Under the pieces are notes generated by a model. That model worked only from the letters and a program-made list of their open reading frames with translations. It was not told the DNA's origin and did no database searches. DNA of 62,517 nucleotides from Stutzerimonas chloritidismutans AW-1 (lineage in GTDB: Bacteria; Pseudomonadota; Gammaproteobacteria; Pseudomonadales; Pseudomonadaceae), in assembly GCF_000495915.1 (NCBI RefSeq), contig NZ_AOFQ01000060.1, positions 1 to 62,517 on the forward strand. Direction: 5' to 3'. A program made the position numbers and the translations under genes. Below are positions 29,080-38,998 of the stretch, piece after piece; within the stretch, counting starts at the first letter, position 1, and every line of letters starts with the position of its first letter.

Positions 29080-32000
29080 TCAGCCCGAATCCTGTCCGCC
29101 GCCATTGCCATTGCCATTGCCATTGCCATTGCCATTGCCATTGCCATTGCCATTGCCATTGCCATTGCCATTGCCATTGCCATTGCCATTGCCATTGCCA
29201 TTGCCATTGCCATTGCCATTGCCATTGCCATTGCCATTGCCATTGCCATTGCCATTGCCATTGCCATTGCCATTGCCATTGCCATTGCCATTGCCATTGC
29301 CATTGCCATTGCCATTGCCATTGCCATTGCCATTGCCATTGCCATTGCCATTGCCATTGCCATTGCCATTGCCATTGCCATTGCCATTGCCATTGCCATT
29401 GCCATTGCCATTGCCATTGCCATTGCCATTGCCATTGCCATTGCCATTGCCATTGCCATTGCCATTGCCATTGCCATTGCCATTGCCATTGCCATTGCCA
29501 TTGCCATTGCCATTGCCATTGCCATTGCCATTGCCATTGCCATTGCCATTGCCATTGCCATTGCCATTGCCATTGCCATTGCCATTGCCATTGCCATTGC
29601 CATTGCCATTGCCATTGCCATTGCCATTGCCATTGCCATTGCCATTGCCATTGCCATTGCCATTGCCATTGCCATTGCCATTGCCATTGCCATTGCCATT
29701 GCCATTGCCATTGCCATTGCCATTGCCATTGCCATTGCCATTGCCATTGCCATTGCCATTGCCATTGCCATTGCCATTGCCATTGCCATTGCCATTGCCA
29801 TTGCCATTGCCATTGCCATTGCCATTGCCATTGCCATTGCCATTGCCATTGCCATTGCCATTGCCATTGCCATTGCCATTGCCATTGCCATTGCCATTGC
29901 CATTGCCATTGCCATTGCCATTGCCATTGCCATTGCCATTGCCATTGCCATTGCCATTGCCATTGCCATTGCCATTGCCATTGCCATTGCCATTGCCATT
30001 GCCATTGCCATTGCCATTGCCATTGCCATTGCCATTGCCATTGCCATTGCCATTGCCATTGCCATTGCCATTGCCATTGCCATTGCCATTGCCATTGCCA
30101 TTGCCATTGCCATTGCCATTGCCATTGCCATTGCCATTGCCATTGCCATTGCCATTGCCATTGCCATTGCCATTGCCATTGCCATTGCCATTGCCATTGC
30201 CATTGCCATTGCCATTGCCATTGCCATTGCCATTGCCATTGCCATTGCCATTGCCATTGCCATTGCCATTGCCATTGCCATTGCCATTGCCATTGCCATT
30301 GCCATTGCCATTGCCATTGCCATTGCCATTGCCATTGCCATTGCCATTGCCATTGCCATTGCCATTGCCATTGCCATTGCCATTGCCATTGCCATTGCCA
30401 TTGCCATTGCCATTGCCATTGCCATTGCCATTGCCATTGCCATTGCCATTGCCATTGCCATTGCCATTGCCATTGCCATTGCCATTGCCATTGCCATTGC
30501 CATTGCCATTGCCATTGCCATTGCCATTGCCATTGCCATTGCCATTGCCATTGCCATTGCCATTGCCATTGCCATTGCCATTGCCGGCGAGCAGATGGCT
30601 GAGCACCGAACGCATCTTGCCGGGCTTGACCGGTTTGTTCAGCACCGGTACGCCGCAGCCCTGCAGCTGCTGGCGGCACTGGTCGCTGCGATCGGCAGTG
30701 ATCATTACCACCGGCAGCGCCTGGTTGAAGCGTCCGCGCACCGCGAGCACGACGTCCCAGCCGGTCAGCCCGTGATCCAGGTGGTAATCGGCGAGGATCG
30801 CGTCCGGCGCGACTCCATCCAGCGCCGTCAATGCGCTTTGCTCGTCGGTGGCAGTCACCACCGTGCAGCCCCACTGTTCGAGCAAGGCAGCCATGCTCAG
30901 CAGGATGCTCTCCTCATTGTCGATTACCAGCAGGCGCCGCCCAGGCAACGGATCGCCCAGCTGCGGCACGACTGCCGGAGCCGCAATCCGCTCGCGGGGC
31001 ATCGCTTCGGCCAGCGGGACGTCGATGCTGAACACCGAACCACGCCCCGGTTTCGAGCGCACCAGCACCTGGTAGCCGAGCATGCTGGCGATACGGTCGA
31101 CGATGGCCAGTCCCAGCCCTACCCCACTACGTTTTGCGGATCGACCGATCCCAAGCTGGTTGAATTCGAGAAAGATCGACTGTAGCTCCTCCTCAGGAAT
31201 GCCCCGCCCGGTGTCCCAGACCTCGATACGCAGCGCCCCGGCGCGCATGCGCGCCCCCACCAGCACACAGCCCTGATCGGTATAACGGCAGGCATTGCTG
31301 AGGAAATTTCGCAAAATTCGCGTCAACAGGCGGAAATCGGTCTTGATAGCAACGCGCGGGATGTAGTGCTTCAACTGCAACCCTGCGGCAGCAGCGACCG
31401 ACTGGAACTCCGACACCAGCGGCAGCAGGACATCGTCCAGCGAATAGATATCGATATCCGGTTTGATCGCGGCCTGATCGAGCTTGGAGATGTCGAGCAG
31501 ATCGGTCAGCAGGTCTTCGGCGCCTTCCAGGGCCTGGTGGGCCCGCTCGACCAGATGCAACTCGTTCTGCGGCAGTTTGCGTTCGCGCAAGGTCGAGATC
31601 AGCAGGCGCGCGGCGTTGAGCGGCTGCAGCAGGTCGTGGCTGGCTGCGGCGAGGTACTTGTCCTTGCTCAGGTTGGCAGCTTCCGCCGCATCGCGGGCTT
31701 CACGCAGTTCACAGGTGCGCTCGGCGACGCGCTGCTCGAGCTCTTCGTTGAGCTGCAACAGGCGCAACTGCGCCAGTTTGCGCTCGGTCACGTCGGCGAC
31801 GAAGCCTTCCACCAGTCCGTCTTCGTCCGGCTTGAGCAGCAGGTTCATGATCACGTAGATGGCGCTGCCGTCCTTGCGGCGCAGGCGCGTCTCGTAGCCG
31901 AACAAGCCATGCTGCTGGCTCAGGATATGGCGGATCTGCCGAAGCTCCTCCTCACCGCCGATGAATAGATGATGGGACAGATCGGTCAGCGCCCACAGCG

Positions 32001-32250
32001 CCTCTTCTGGGGTGTCGTAATTGAGCATGCGCGCCAAGGCGGGGTTGGCGGCCCGAATACCTTCGTGGATGCTGGCCTGGAAGATGCCGTGCACGGCATG
32101 CTCGAACAGCCATTTGTAGCGATTGCGCTCCCCTTCCAGCTCTTCCAGGCGCGCCACCAGTTCAGGGTAGTGACTCTTGCGTGCGGAATGGCTGCCGAAG
32201 CCGAGCAGTTGCGCCAGGGCCTGATGCTGGTCATCAGAGGGCTTCGGCAT
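29080..32250 (-). CDS. ercS: ErcS-type hybrid sensor histidine kinase with expanded Gly-Asn tail
   Basis: 1,056 residues as sequenced. The first about 555 are a normal cytoplasmic hybrid kinase: PAS domain (about 42-155), coiled coil (about 157-195), phospho-acceptor His205 in AAASHDLLQPLN, ATPase domain (NFLSNACRYTD, DTGRGIPEEE, GVGLGLAI) and receiver domain with Asp488 in ILADYHLDHG and Lys539. No membrane segment is seen. Residues 556-1049 are pure Gly-Asn, encoded by the hexanucleotide repeat, and only about seven residues follow. It starts 17 bases inside the ercA 3' end, as in pseudomonad ercA-ercS loci, where the kinase acts in the ethanol-oxidation regulatory network. Without the tail it would be a complete protein, so the expansion adds a disordered extension and does not break a domain. 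Confidence 0.9.
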   Translation of the reverse strand: MPKPSDDQHQALAQLLGFGSHSARKSHYPELVARLEELEGERNRYKWLFEHAVHGIFQASIHEGIRAANPALARMLNYDTPEEALWALTDLSHHLFIGGEEELRQIRHILSQQHGLFGYETRLRRKDGSAIYVIMNLLLKPDEDGLVEGFVADVTERKLAQLRLLQLNEELEQRVAERTCELREARDAAEAANLSKDKYLAAASHDLLQPLNAARLLISTLRERKLPQNELHLVERAHQALEGAEDLLTDLLDISKLDQAAIKPDIDIYSLDDVLLPLVSEFQSVAAAAGLQLKHYIPRVAIKTDFRLLTRILRNFLSNACRYTDQGCVLVGARMRAGALRIEVWDTGRGIPEEELQSIFLEFNQLGIGRSAKRSGVGLGLAIVDRIASMLGYQVLVRSKPGRGSVFSIDVPLAEAMPRERIAAPAVVPQLGDPLPGRRLLVIDNEESILLSMAALLEQWGCTVVTATDEQSALTALDGVAPDAILADYHLDHGLTGWDVVLAVRGRFNQALPVVMITADRSDQCRQQLQGCGVPVLNKPVKPGKMRSVLSHLLAGNGNGNGNGNGNGNGNGNGNGNGNGNGNGNGNGNGNGNGNGNGNGNGNGNGNGNGNGNGNGNGNGNGNGNGNGNGNGNGNGNGNGNGNGNGNGNGNGNGNGNGNGNGNGNGNGNGNGNGNGNGNGNGNGNGNGNGNGNGNGNGNGNGNGNGNGNGNGNGNGNGNGNGNGNGNGNGNGNGNGNGNGNGNGNGNGNGNGNGNGNGNGNGNGNGNGNGNGNGNGNGNGNGNGNGNGNGNGNGNGNGNGNGNGNGNGNGNGNGNGNGNGNGNGNGNGNGNGNGNGNGNGNGNGNGNGNGNGNGNGNGNGNGNGNGNGNGNGNGNGNGNGNGNGNGNGNGNGNGNGNGNGNGNGNGNGNGNGNGNGNGNGNGNGNGNGNGNGNGNGNGNGNGNGNGNGNGNGNGNGNGNGNGNGNGNGNGNGNGNGNGNGNGNGNGNGNGNGNGNGNGNGNGNGNGNGNGNGNGNGNGNGNGNGNGNGNGNGNGNGNGNGNGNGNGNGNGGGQDSG
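29101..30585. repeat. 247-copy perfect hexanucleotide tandem repeat
   Basis: GCCATT (GGCAAT on the coding strand) is repeated 247 times without any interruption I could see from 29101 to 30582, plus a partial unit to 30585. It lies within the 3' end of ercS and encodes Gly-Asn. All six frames are open: the other frames read Ala-Met, Gln-Trp, Ala-Ile, Pro-Leu and His-Cys. Copy changes never shift the ercS frame. Such length and purity are exceptional for a bacterium and imply either very recent expansion or an assembly artefact. Confidence 0.95.
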
Positions 32251-33397
32251 AGACGACCTCGACGTCCCGCTGCGTCGACGAGCGTGGATTGGTCAGGATG
32301 CAGGGGTCCTGCATCGCATGTTGCGACAGGAACGGAATATCGGAAAGGTTCACCCCGTGCAGGCTGAGCGTTTCGCGGAAGCCGATCTGCTGCTTGAGAT
32401 CAATCAGGTGCTGCACCAAGCGCTCGCGAACCTGACGGTGATTCAGCCCGCGCGAATCGATGCCCAACGTTTCAGCGACCTTGCGGTAGCGGTCCGGCGA
32501 GGCGTCGTAATTGAATGCGACGACATGTTCGACCAGCACGGCGTTGCAAACGCCATGGGGCAGATCGAGATAGCCGCCGAGGCTGTGGGACATGGCATGC
32601 ACCGCACCGAGGATCGCGTTGGAAAACGCCAGCCCGGCCTGCATGCTGCCGAGCATGATCTGCTCGCGCAGCGCGATATCCGCCGGATTGGCGATCATCT
32701 GAGCAAGATTGCCGTTGATCAGTCGCATGGCTTCCAGCGCGTGCGGGTCGGTGAGCGGCCCATGACCAGTCGACACGAATGCCTCGATGGCATGCACCAG
32801 CGCGTCAATGCCGGTACAGGCGGAAAGGAACGGGTCCATGCTCAGCGTGGTTTCCGGGTCGATCAGCGAGACATCCGGCACGGCTGCCTTGCTGACGATG
32901 GAGAACTTCATCCGCTCTTCCTGGTTGGAAATGATCACGAACTGCGAGACATCCGCCGAGGTACCGGCAGTCGTTGGAATCAGGATCAGCGGTGGGCTGG
33001 GCACGCGCAGCGTATCCACCCCTTCGAATTCATAGATATGGCGCCCATGCGCCGCGACGATGCCGATACCCTTCGCGCAGTCCATCGGGCTGCCACCGCC
33101 TACCGCGACGATCACGTTGCAGCCTTCGCTGCGATACAGCTCGGCGCCGAGCATCACCTCTTCGCAACGGGGATTGGGTGAAACACCGGTGAACAAGCAG
33201 TGTTCGATGTTCTGCCGGTCGAGACTGGCCTGCACGTCAGCCACCCAGCCCGCCTTCACGACGCCGGGGTCGGATACCACCAGCACCTTTCGCGCGCCGA
33301 AGTTGGCCGCACAGGTTCCGACACTGTGGCGACATCCGGCACCGAAGATGATTTCTGGAGAGACGAACTTGCGCTGGAGGCTGATATTCGGGCTCAT
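32234..33397 (-). CDS. ercA: Iron-containing alcohol dehydrogenase ErcA
   Basis: 387 residues. Group III Fe-dependent alcohol dehydrogenase: NAD-binding VGGGSPMDCAKG, TTAGTSADVSQF, and the iron-site region VHAMSHSLGGYLDLPHGVCNA with its histidines. In Pseudomonas, ercA lies between pqqH and ercS, as here, and influences ethanol-dependent expression of the PQQ alcohol dehydrogenase system. Its own catalytic substrate is uncertain. Confidence 0.93.
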   Translation of the reverse strand: MSPNISLQRKFVSPEIIFGAGCRHSVGTCAANFGARKVLVVSDPGVVKAGWVADVQASLDRQNIEHCLFTGVSPNPRCEEVMLGAELYRSEGCNVIVAVGGGSPMDCAKGIGIVAAHGRHIYEFEGVDTLRVPSPPLILIPTTAGTSADVSQFVIISNQEERMKFSIVSKAAVPDVSLIDPETTLSMDPFLSACTGIDALVHAIEAFVSTGHGPLTDPHALEAMRLINGNLAQMIANPADIALREQIMLGSMQAGLAFSNAILGAVHAMSHSLGGYLDLPHGVCNAVLVEHVVAFNYDASPDRYRKVAETLGIDSRGLNHRQVRERLVQHLIDLKQQIGFRETLSLHGVNLSDIPFLSQHAMQDPCILTNPRSSTQRDVEVVYAEAL

Positions 33398-33506
33398 GAC
33401 TACGGCCTTTTTTATTTTTTGTAACTAACGGGCGCAAGCCTACTGCATTGATCAGGTAAAGCAATGCGCCAAATGGCTGGCCGCGCCACCCGTCCGGCGG
33501 AACGCG

Positions 33507-35444
33507 TCAGAGCAGCTGTTGGTAGAAGCGCAATTCCCCTTGCAGCGCATCCGCAAGGTTGGCTGCCTGTCGAAACCCGTGGCGCTCATCGGGATACAGG
33601 CGGTATTCCACCTCGATGCCACGATCACGCAAGGCCGCGACCATCGATTCGGTCTGCTCAGGTAGCACCACCGCGTCCTGCCCGCCCTGCAGGAAGATGA
33701 CCGGCGCACCGATTCGGTCGGCACTGTGCAGAGGGGCGCGCTCCCGAAAGCGCTCCGGCACCTGCTGCGGATCGCCAATCAGCCAGTCGAGGTAATCGCC
33801 TTCGAACTTGTGCGTTCCCCGCCGCAGCGCCAGCGGATCGCTAACGCCGTACAGACTGGCGCCGCCGCGAAACAGCGCTGTCGCAGCCAGCGCACTCAAG
33901 GCCGTGAAGCCACCGGCACTGGAGCCACGGATGAACAAGCGCTGCGGATCGACCGCGCCCTGCTCCACCAATGCCCGTGCGGCCTGGCAGGTGTCTTCCA
34001 CGTCGACAATGCCCCACTGCTCGCGCAATCGCTGTCGATAGGCCCGCCCGAAGCCGCCGCTGCCGCGATAGTTCACGTCGACCACGGCGAAGCCGCGCTG
34101 GGTCCAATACTGAATGCGCGGATCGAATACCGGATAGCTCGCCGAAGTCGGCCCGCCATGTGCGAATACCACCAGCGGTGGCAAGGCCCCCGGCTCGCCG
34201 CGGTAGTTCGCATTGGCGGGAGGGTAAAAGAAAGCATGTGCGACCTCGCCATCGCCGGTCGGAAAGCGCATGGGCTGCGGGCGCGACAGTTGATCGCCGG
34301 CCAGCGGCTGCGCTCCGCCGGCGAGGATCCGCACCGCTCCACTGGCCGTTTCGATGGCGAGTACCGCGGGTGCTCGCTCCGGAGCGCCAGCGATACAGAA
34401 CACGTGGGTCTGGTTGGCGGCCAATTGGCGGCACCGGGTGAAGTCCTCGGCCAGTTGGCGCCGGCTGCCATCGGCAGCGTGCTCGAACAGCCAGCCATAA
34501 CCATCGACCATATGCGTCAACAACAGGCCGCCACCAGCCAGTGGCAGGTAGCTGGTGGTGCCCAGTTGCCAGGGTGCCGGGGCACAATCGAAGTCCTGTG
34601 CCTCGTCCGCCTCGCCGCATGCCGTCAGCGAATACCGACGCAGCTGGCCGTCTGCCTCATAGAAAGGCTGCCAGAAACCCAAACGGTCGCTGAGGCAGAA
34701 CAGCCGGCCGTCGGAGGCAAAGCGTGGCTGTTGCAAGGACTCGCCTCCATCCGTGCCTGCCAAGCATTGCCTGTTGCCCCAACGCTCGTTAGGCAGGCGT
34801 TCAGCTGCGCACAGGCGCGACGAGGTCCAGGGCTGCTCGGGACGATCCCATTCGATCCAAGCCAGCCGTGCACCGTCCGGACTGAGCACCGCAGCGGCAT
34901 AGAAGTCGGCGCCCTCCACAACAACGCGGCGCGCGCCATCGACCATGGAGATACTCACCAGACGATGCACGACGCCAACGGCCTCATGGGATTCCTCCAG
35001 CGCCAGAATCGCATCACTGACGGGATCATGTTGCAGATCGCCATACCGGCGTTCAAGCGCCGCGGTCAGCGCGATTGGCGGCGCGGTCTCGGCGTCATCG
35101 GTCAGCTGCAGGTAGATCTGCTGATCTGCCTCGTTGACGAAGGCGATGCCCTGACCGGTCAGACAGAACGCGCCGCCGCCGTATTCATAGACGCGACTGC
35201 GTACCGAGAAGCCGTCCGGAGTCAGGCAGCGTGCGCTGCCAGCCTGCCAGAACCACAGCGTGCAGCGCCCTTGAACGGGGTCGTACTCGACCCAGAACAG
35301 CCCCCCGTGACCGGCCCGCAGCTCGGCATAGTCCTGGCTGGCGGCCGCGGCGGCCTCGGCGCTCCAGGCGCTGGGCCAGAAGCCATAGGGCAGCACCTCG
35401 GCGGGTGGATGAAGCATGGACGAATCGTTGCGGGGCGATTTCAT
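33507..35444 (-). CDS. pqqH: S9-family peptidase of the pqq operon (PqqH)
   Basis: 645 residues. An N-terminal beta-propeller-like region precedes an alpha/beta-hydrolase peptidase domain with nucleophile [11 protein letters not shown], Asp in [11 protein letters not shown] and His in [11 protein letters not shown], the prolyl-oligopeptidase order. It follows pqqE with a four-base overlap. It could trim the crosslinked PqqA peptide, a step needed before PqqB/PqqC act; in this genus the exact protease is not fully settled. Confidence 0.86.
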   Translation of the reverse strand: MKSPRNDSSMLHPPAEVLPYGFWPSAWSAEAAAAASQDYAELRAGHGGLFWVEYDPVQGRCTLWFWQAGSARCLTPDGFSVRSRVYEYGGGAFCLTGQGIAFVNEADQQIYLQLTDDAETAPPIALTAALERRYGDLQHDPVSDAILALEESHEAVGVVHRLVSISMVDGARRVVVEGADFYAAAVLSPDGARLAWIEWDRPEQPWTSSRLCAAERLPNERWGNRQCLAGTDGGESLQQPRFASDGRLFCLSDRLGFWQPFYEADGQLRRYSLTACGEADEAQDFDCAPAPWQLGTTSYLPLAGGGLLLTHMVDGYGWLFEHAADGSRRQLAEDFTRCRQLAANQTHVFCIAGAPERAPAVLAIETASGAVRILAGGAQPLAGDQLSRPQPMRFPTGDGEVAHAFFYPPANANYRGEPGALPPLVVFAHGGPTSASYPVFDPRIQYWTQRGFAVVDVNYRGSGGFGRAYRQRLREQWGIVDVEDTCQAARALVEQGAVDPQRLFIRGSSAGGFTALSALAATALFRGGASLYGVSDPLALRRGTHKFEGDYLDWLIGDPQQVPERFRERAPLHSADRIGAPVIFLQGGQDAVVLPEQTESMVAALRDRGIEVEYRLYPDERHGFRQAANLADALQGELRFYQQLL

Positions 35445-36595
35445 ACCTTGAGGATGAGATTGGAAGCCTTCTCGTTACGATGCTGCAGCTGATCGAGCCC
35501 CAGCGCGCCGTGGTCTGCCTGATCGCGAGCCGCAAGTATCTTGCCGTGGTGCGCCGATTTGCTGCACACGGGATCGGCATTGGCGGCATCGCCGGTGAGC
35601 ATGAAGGCCTGGCAACGGCAGCCGCCGAAGTCGCGTTCCTTCTCGTCGCAACTGCGGCAGGGTTCAGGCATCCAGTCGTAGCCGCGGAACTTGTTGAAGC
35701 CGAAGGAGTGTCGCCAGATGTGCTCGATGCTGTGCTCGCGTACGTTGGGGAATTCAACAGGCAGTTGGCGCGCACTGTGACAAGGCAAGGCCGTGCCGTC
35801 CGGCGTGATATCGAGAAACAGGTTGCCCCAGCCGTTCATGCAGGCCTTCGGGCGTTCTTCGTAGTAATCGGGCGTCACGAAGATCAGCTTGCACGGATGG
35901 TTTTGGGCGGCGAGCTTGTCGCGCCACTCGTTGGTGATGCGCTCGGCACGTACCAGCTGTTCCTTGCTCGGCAGCAACCCTGCACGGTTCAGCTCCGCCC
36001 AGCCGTAGAACTGGCAGGTGGCGAGTTCGACAAAATCGGCTTCGAGCTCGATGCACAGCCGAATGATCTGGTCGATGTTGTCGATGTTGTGCCGGTGGGT
36101 GACGAAGTTGAGCACCATCGGGTAGCCGTGCTTCTTCACCGCTCTGGCCATTTCCAGTTTGTGAGCAAAGGCCTTCTTCGAGCCGGCGAGCAGGTTGTTC
36201 ACTTCCTCGTCGGCAGCCTGGAAACTGATCTGGATATGGTCCAGGCCGGCCTCGGCGAAGCTGGCGATCTTCTCTTCGGTGAGGCCGATGCCGGAGGTGA
36301 TCAGGTTCGTGTAATAGCCGAGTCCCCGTGCCGCCTCGATCAACTCGGCCAGGTCCTGACGCACCAATGGTTCGCCGCCGGAAAAACCCAGCTGGGCCGC
36401 GCCCATCTCGCGTGCCTGGCGGAACACCTCGATCCACTCGGCGGTGCTCAGTTCTTCATGACTACGGGCGAAGTCCAGCGGATTGGAGCAGTACGGGCAC
36501 TGCAACGGGCAACGATAGGTCAGCTCCGCCAGCAGCCAGAGCGGCGGGCCGGGCTCGTAGCCGGGTTTAGCGAAGCTCGATCCAGAACCGTTCAA
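35441..36595 (-). CDS. pqqE: PqqA peptide cyclase PqqE (radical SAM)
   Basis: 384 residues from a TTG at 36595. I chose it because CTGGAGG precedes it by six bases, the same layout as the ATG start of pqqE2 (CTGGAGGTGTCCCATG); the open frame extends to 36679, inside pqqD. Radical SAM Cys29, 33, 36 (CPLQCPYC), GGEP (FSGGEPLVR), and SPASM-type cysteines ([35 protein letters not shown]) are all kept. PqqE joins the Glu and Tyr side chains of PqqA, presented by PqqD. It overlaps pqqD by 29 bases. Confidence 0.95.
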   Translation of the reverse strand: MNGSGSSFAKPGYEPGPPLWLLAELTYRCPLQCPYCSNPLDFARSHEELSTAEWIEVFRQAREMGAAQLGFSGGEPLVRQDLAELIEAARGLGYYTNLITSGIGLTEEKIASFAEAGLDHIQISFQAADEEVNNLLAGSKKAFAHKLEMARAVKKHGYPMVLNFVTHRHNIDNIDQIIRLCIELEADFVELATCQFYGWAELNRAGLLPSKEQLVRAERITNEWRDKLAAQNHPCKLIFVTPDYYEERPKACMNGWGNLFLDITPDGTALPCHSARQLPVEFPNVREHSIEHIWRHSFGFNKFRGYDWMPEPCRSCDEKERDFGGCRCQAFMLTGDAANADPVCSKSAHHGKILAARDQADHGALGLDQLQHRNEKASNLILKV

Positions 36596-36851
36596 CGGCA
36601 ACCTCCAGGAACGCAACGATATCTTCTTGAATCCCTTCGGCCTCGGGATAGCGAGCCTGCAGATCGGCAACGATCGCACCGACGCTACGCGTCCCGTCCA
36701 CTTCGGTCAGCACCGCCGCAGCGCTCTCGTTGAGCTTGATCATGCCTTCCGGGTAGAGCAGCACATGGCAGTTCTGCGCGGGCTCCCACTGGAAGCGGAA
36801 ACCACGGCGCAACGCTGGAATCTGGGTCAGTTGAATATCGCTCATCATCAT
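36567..36851 (-). CDS. pqqD: PqqA-binding protein PqqD
   Basis: About 92-94 residues; three consecutive ATG codons (36851, 36848, 36845) are possible starts, and the last gives the usual family length. [22 protein letters not shown] is reduced here to its key parts: the RRGFRFQWE strand and HVLLYPEG, with [10 protein letters not shown] following, the RiPP-recognition fold that carries PqqA to PqqE. Its 3' end overlaps the pqqE start. Confidence 0.95.
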   Translation of the reverse strand: MMMSDIQLTQIPALRRGFRFQWEPAQNCHVLLYPEGMIKLNESAAAVLTEVDGTRSVGAIVADLQARYPEAEGIQEDIVAFLEVAVERFWIELR

Positions 36852-36962
36852 TGTCTCGCCAGTGGGCAGGTTGCTGCCTGGCCACGTGGTCATGGTCGTC
36901 AGGCGGTCCACTCTACAGGGGCCGGATGCCTCATGGGCAGGATCTGCCCACGGAACGCGTGC

Positions 36963-37715
36963 CTACAGGCTGATGCCCTTGTGCCAGATACGCTCGCGGG
37001 TCACGGTGTGGTACGGCGGGCGATCCAGTTCGTAGGCCATGCTCATGGCATCGAGCATGCTCCAGAGCACGTCGAGCTTGAACTGCAGGATCTCCAGCAT
37101 ACGCTCCTGCGCCTCGCGGGTGCGGTAGTGCTCCAAGGTGATCCGCAGACCGTGCTCGACATCGCGACGGGCCTCCTTCAGGCGCTTGCGGAAGTAGTCG
37201 TAGCCGGAGGCATCGATCCAAGGATAGTGCTGCGGCCAGCTATCGAGGCGCGATTGGTGGATCGTCGGGGCGAAGAGCTCGGTCAGCGAGCTGCTGGCGG
37301 CCTCCTGCCAGCTGGCGCGACGGGCGAAGTTGACGTAGGCATCCACGGCGAACCTCACACCGGGCAGCACCAGCTCCTGCGACAGCACCTGCTCGCGATC
37401 CAGGCCGACGGATTCGGCAAGTCGCAACCAGGCTTCGATACCACCCTCTTCCCCCGGCGCGCCGTCGTGATCGATGATGCGCTGGATCCACTCCCGACGG
37501 GTGTCGCGATCCGGGCAGTTGGCCATGATCGCCGCATCCTTCACCGGAATGCAGACCTGATAGTAGAAACGGTTGGCGACCCAGCCCTGAATCTGCTCGC
37601 GTGTCGCCTGCCCGGCGTACATGGCCCGGTGGAACGGGTGATGGATATGGTAGTACTCGCCCTTGGCGCGCAGCGCCTGTTCGAATTCCGCGGGGCTCAT
37701 GGCTGGCAGGATCAT
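36963..37715 (-). CDS. pqqC: Pyrroloquinoline-quinone synthase PqqC
   Basis: 250 residues, exactly the usual length, from the ATG at 37715. It shows helical-bundle family segments [36 protein letters not shown] and SSLTELFAP. It carries out the cofactor-free final ring closure and eight-electron oxidation. It lies 76 bp after pqqB. Confidence 0.97.
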   Translation of the reverse strand: MILPAMSPAEFEQALRAKGEYYHIHHPFHRAMYAGQATREQIQGWVANRFYYQVCIPVKDAAIMANCPDRDTRREWIQRIIDHDGAPGEEGGIEAWLRLAESVGLDREQVLSQELVLPGVRFAVDAYVNFARRASWQEAASSSLTELFAPTIHQSRLDSWPQHYPWIDASGYDYFRKRLKEARRDVEHGLRITLEHYRTREAQERMLEILQFKLDVLWSMLDAMSMAYELDRPPYHTVTRERIWHKGISL

Positions 37716-37791
37716 GGCAGTGTCTTTCCTTTTCTTATCGTTCCGATATTCGTATCGCAGCACCAGGCGGCTGAAGGCCGCGATTCGGGTG

Positions 37792-38703
37792 CTATAGCTC
37801 GATGTTCATGCCATCGAAGGACACTTCGATTCCATGCTCGCCGAGGATTTCGCGTTCGACGGAATCTTCATCGAGGATCGGATTGGTGTTGTTGATGTGG
37901 ATGAGGATCTTGCGAACCGCGGGCATGCCGTCGAGCACCTCGATCATGCCCCCCGGGCCGCTCTGCTGCAGGTGTCCCATCTCGCTGCCGAGCTTGGTGC
38001 CGACCTCGCGCACGAGCATTTCGTCATCACGCCACAGAGTGCCGTCGACCAGCAGGCAATCGGCCTGGCGCATGGTTTCCAGCAGTTCGTCGCTGACCTT
38101 GCCCAGCCCCGGCGCATAGAACAGCGTGCCACCGGTTTTGCGGTCCTCGATCAGCAGGCCGATGTTGTCACCGGGATGCGGGTCATTGCGGTGCGGCGAA
38201 TATGGCGGCGCAGAGCTGCGCAACGGAATCGGCGTGATGTGCAGGTTCGGGCAACAGGGAATGATGAAGCTGCCGGTCAGGGCGATGGGGTTCCATTTCA
38301 AGCCGCCGTTCCAGTGTTCGAGCATGTTGAACAGCGGGAACCCGGTGGTCAGATCCTGATGGACCATCTCGGTGCACCAGACCTCATGCGGGCAGCCCTC
38401 ACGCAGGGTCAGCAGGCCGGTGGTGTGATCGATCTGGCTGTCCAGCAGAACGATGGCACCGATGGCGGTATCGCGTGGCGCACGGGCCGGCTGCAGCGTC
38501 GGGAACGATTCCAGCTGGGCGCGGATGTCCGGCGAGGCATTACACAGAATCCAGTCGACACCGTTATCACTGATGGCGATCGACGACTGGGTACGCGCCT
38601 TCGCATTGAGCGTGCCGGCGCGCAGGCCGGCGCAGTTGGCGCAATTGCAGTTCCACTGCGGAAAACCGCCGCCCGCAGCGGAACCAAGAATACGGATGAA
38701 CAT
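37792..38703 (-). CDS. pqqB: PQQ biosynthesis hydroxylase PqqB
   Basis: 303 residues from the ATG at 38703. It has a metallo-beta-lactamase fold with a Cys-rich N-terminal zinc site ([10 protein letters not shown]), [29 protein letters not shown] and a C-terminal HINNTNP. It oxidises the Glu-Tyr intermediate before PqqC. It follows the pqqA hairpin by 20 bp. Confidence 0.96.
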   Translation of the reverse strand: MFIRILGSAAGGGFPQWNCNCANCAGLRAGTLNAKARTQSSIAISDNGVDWILCNASPDIRAQLESFPTLQPARAPRDTAIGAIVLLDSQIDHTTGLLTLREGCPHEVWCTEMVHQDLTTGFPLFNMLEHWNGGLKWNPIALTGSFIIPCCPNLHITPIPLRSSAPPYSPHRNDPHPGDNIGLLIEDRKTGGTLFYAPGLGKVSDELLETMRQADCLLVDGTLWRDDEMLVREVGTKLGSEMGHLQQSGPGGMIEVLDGMPAVRKILIHINNTNPILDEDSVEREILGEHGIEVSFDGMNIEL

Positions 38704-38722
38704 GGACAGCCCCCAAAAGCGA

Positions 38723-38744
38723 AGCCCCGGCCGGAGCCGGGGCT
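38723..38744 (-). promoter_or_regulatory. Hairpin between pqqA and pqqB
   Basis: AGCCCCGGC pairs with GCCGGGGCT (nine pairs, CGGA tetraloop) seven bases after the pqqA stop. It is followed on the minus strand by CTTTTGGGGG. Such a stem can protect or partly terminate the short pqqA message, so that precursor peptide outnumbers the enzymes. pqqA2 has an analogous stem. Confidence 0.7.
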
Positions 38745-38750
38745 GATCGA

Positions 38751-38822
38751 TCAACGATTTGCGAAGTACATGGTGACTTCGAAACCAATACGCATGTCGG
38801 TGAAGGCGGGTTTAGTCCACAT
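38751..38822 (-). CDS. pqqA: PQQ precursor peptide PqqA
   Basis: 23 residues, too short for most gene callers. It starts [19 protein letters not shown] after Met and keeps the Glu15-Val-Thr-Met-Tyr19 core whose Glu and Tyr become PQQ. GAGGA precedes the ATG by seven bases. It is the first gene of the pqq operon; the promoter must lie in 38823-38998, where I cannot assign boxes with confidence. Confidence 0.96.
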   Translation of the reverse strand: MWTKPAFTDMRIGFEVTMYFANR

Positions 38823-38998
38823 AGGTCGGTCCTCTTTTTATGGTGCCGGAAGATTCCGACAGCCCAATTAAGCCCCCTGTTCTGCCTCGAGCAGAATGGT
38901 ACTTTGGAAGGAGACAGCGCCGTGCCTTGGTAGTGCCCGACAGACGGCTGTCATTGCTGCGTTTCGTTTACCAGCTAACGCCCGGCCCTGGTGCGCTG

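Noticed and set aside
29101..30585. Possible CRISPR array
   Set aside because: The units are contiguous six-base copies with no spacers and no cas genes nearby.
29065..31185. Very long ORFs through the repeat encoding Ala-Ile, Pro-Leu, Gln-Trp or Ala-Met polymers
   Set aside because: They exist only because the hexanucleotide has no stop in any frame. Only the Gly-Asn frame continues a recognisable protein (ErcS). They are discussed as a finding, not called as genes.
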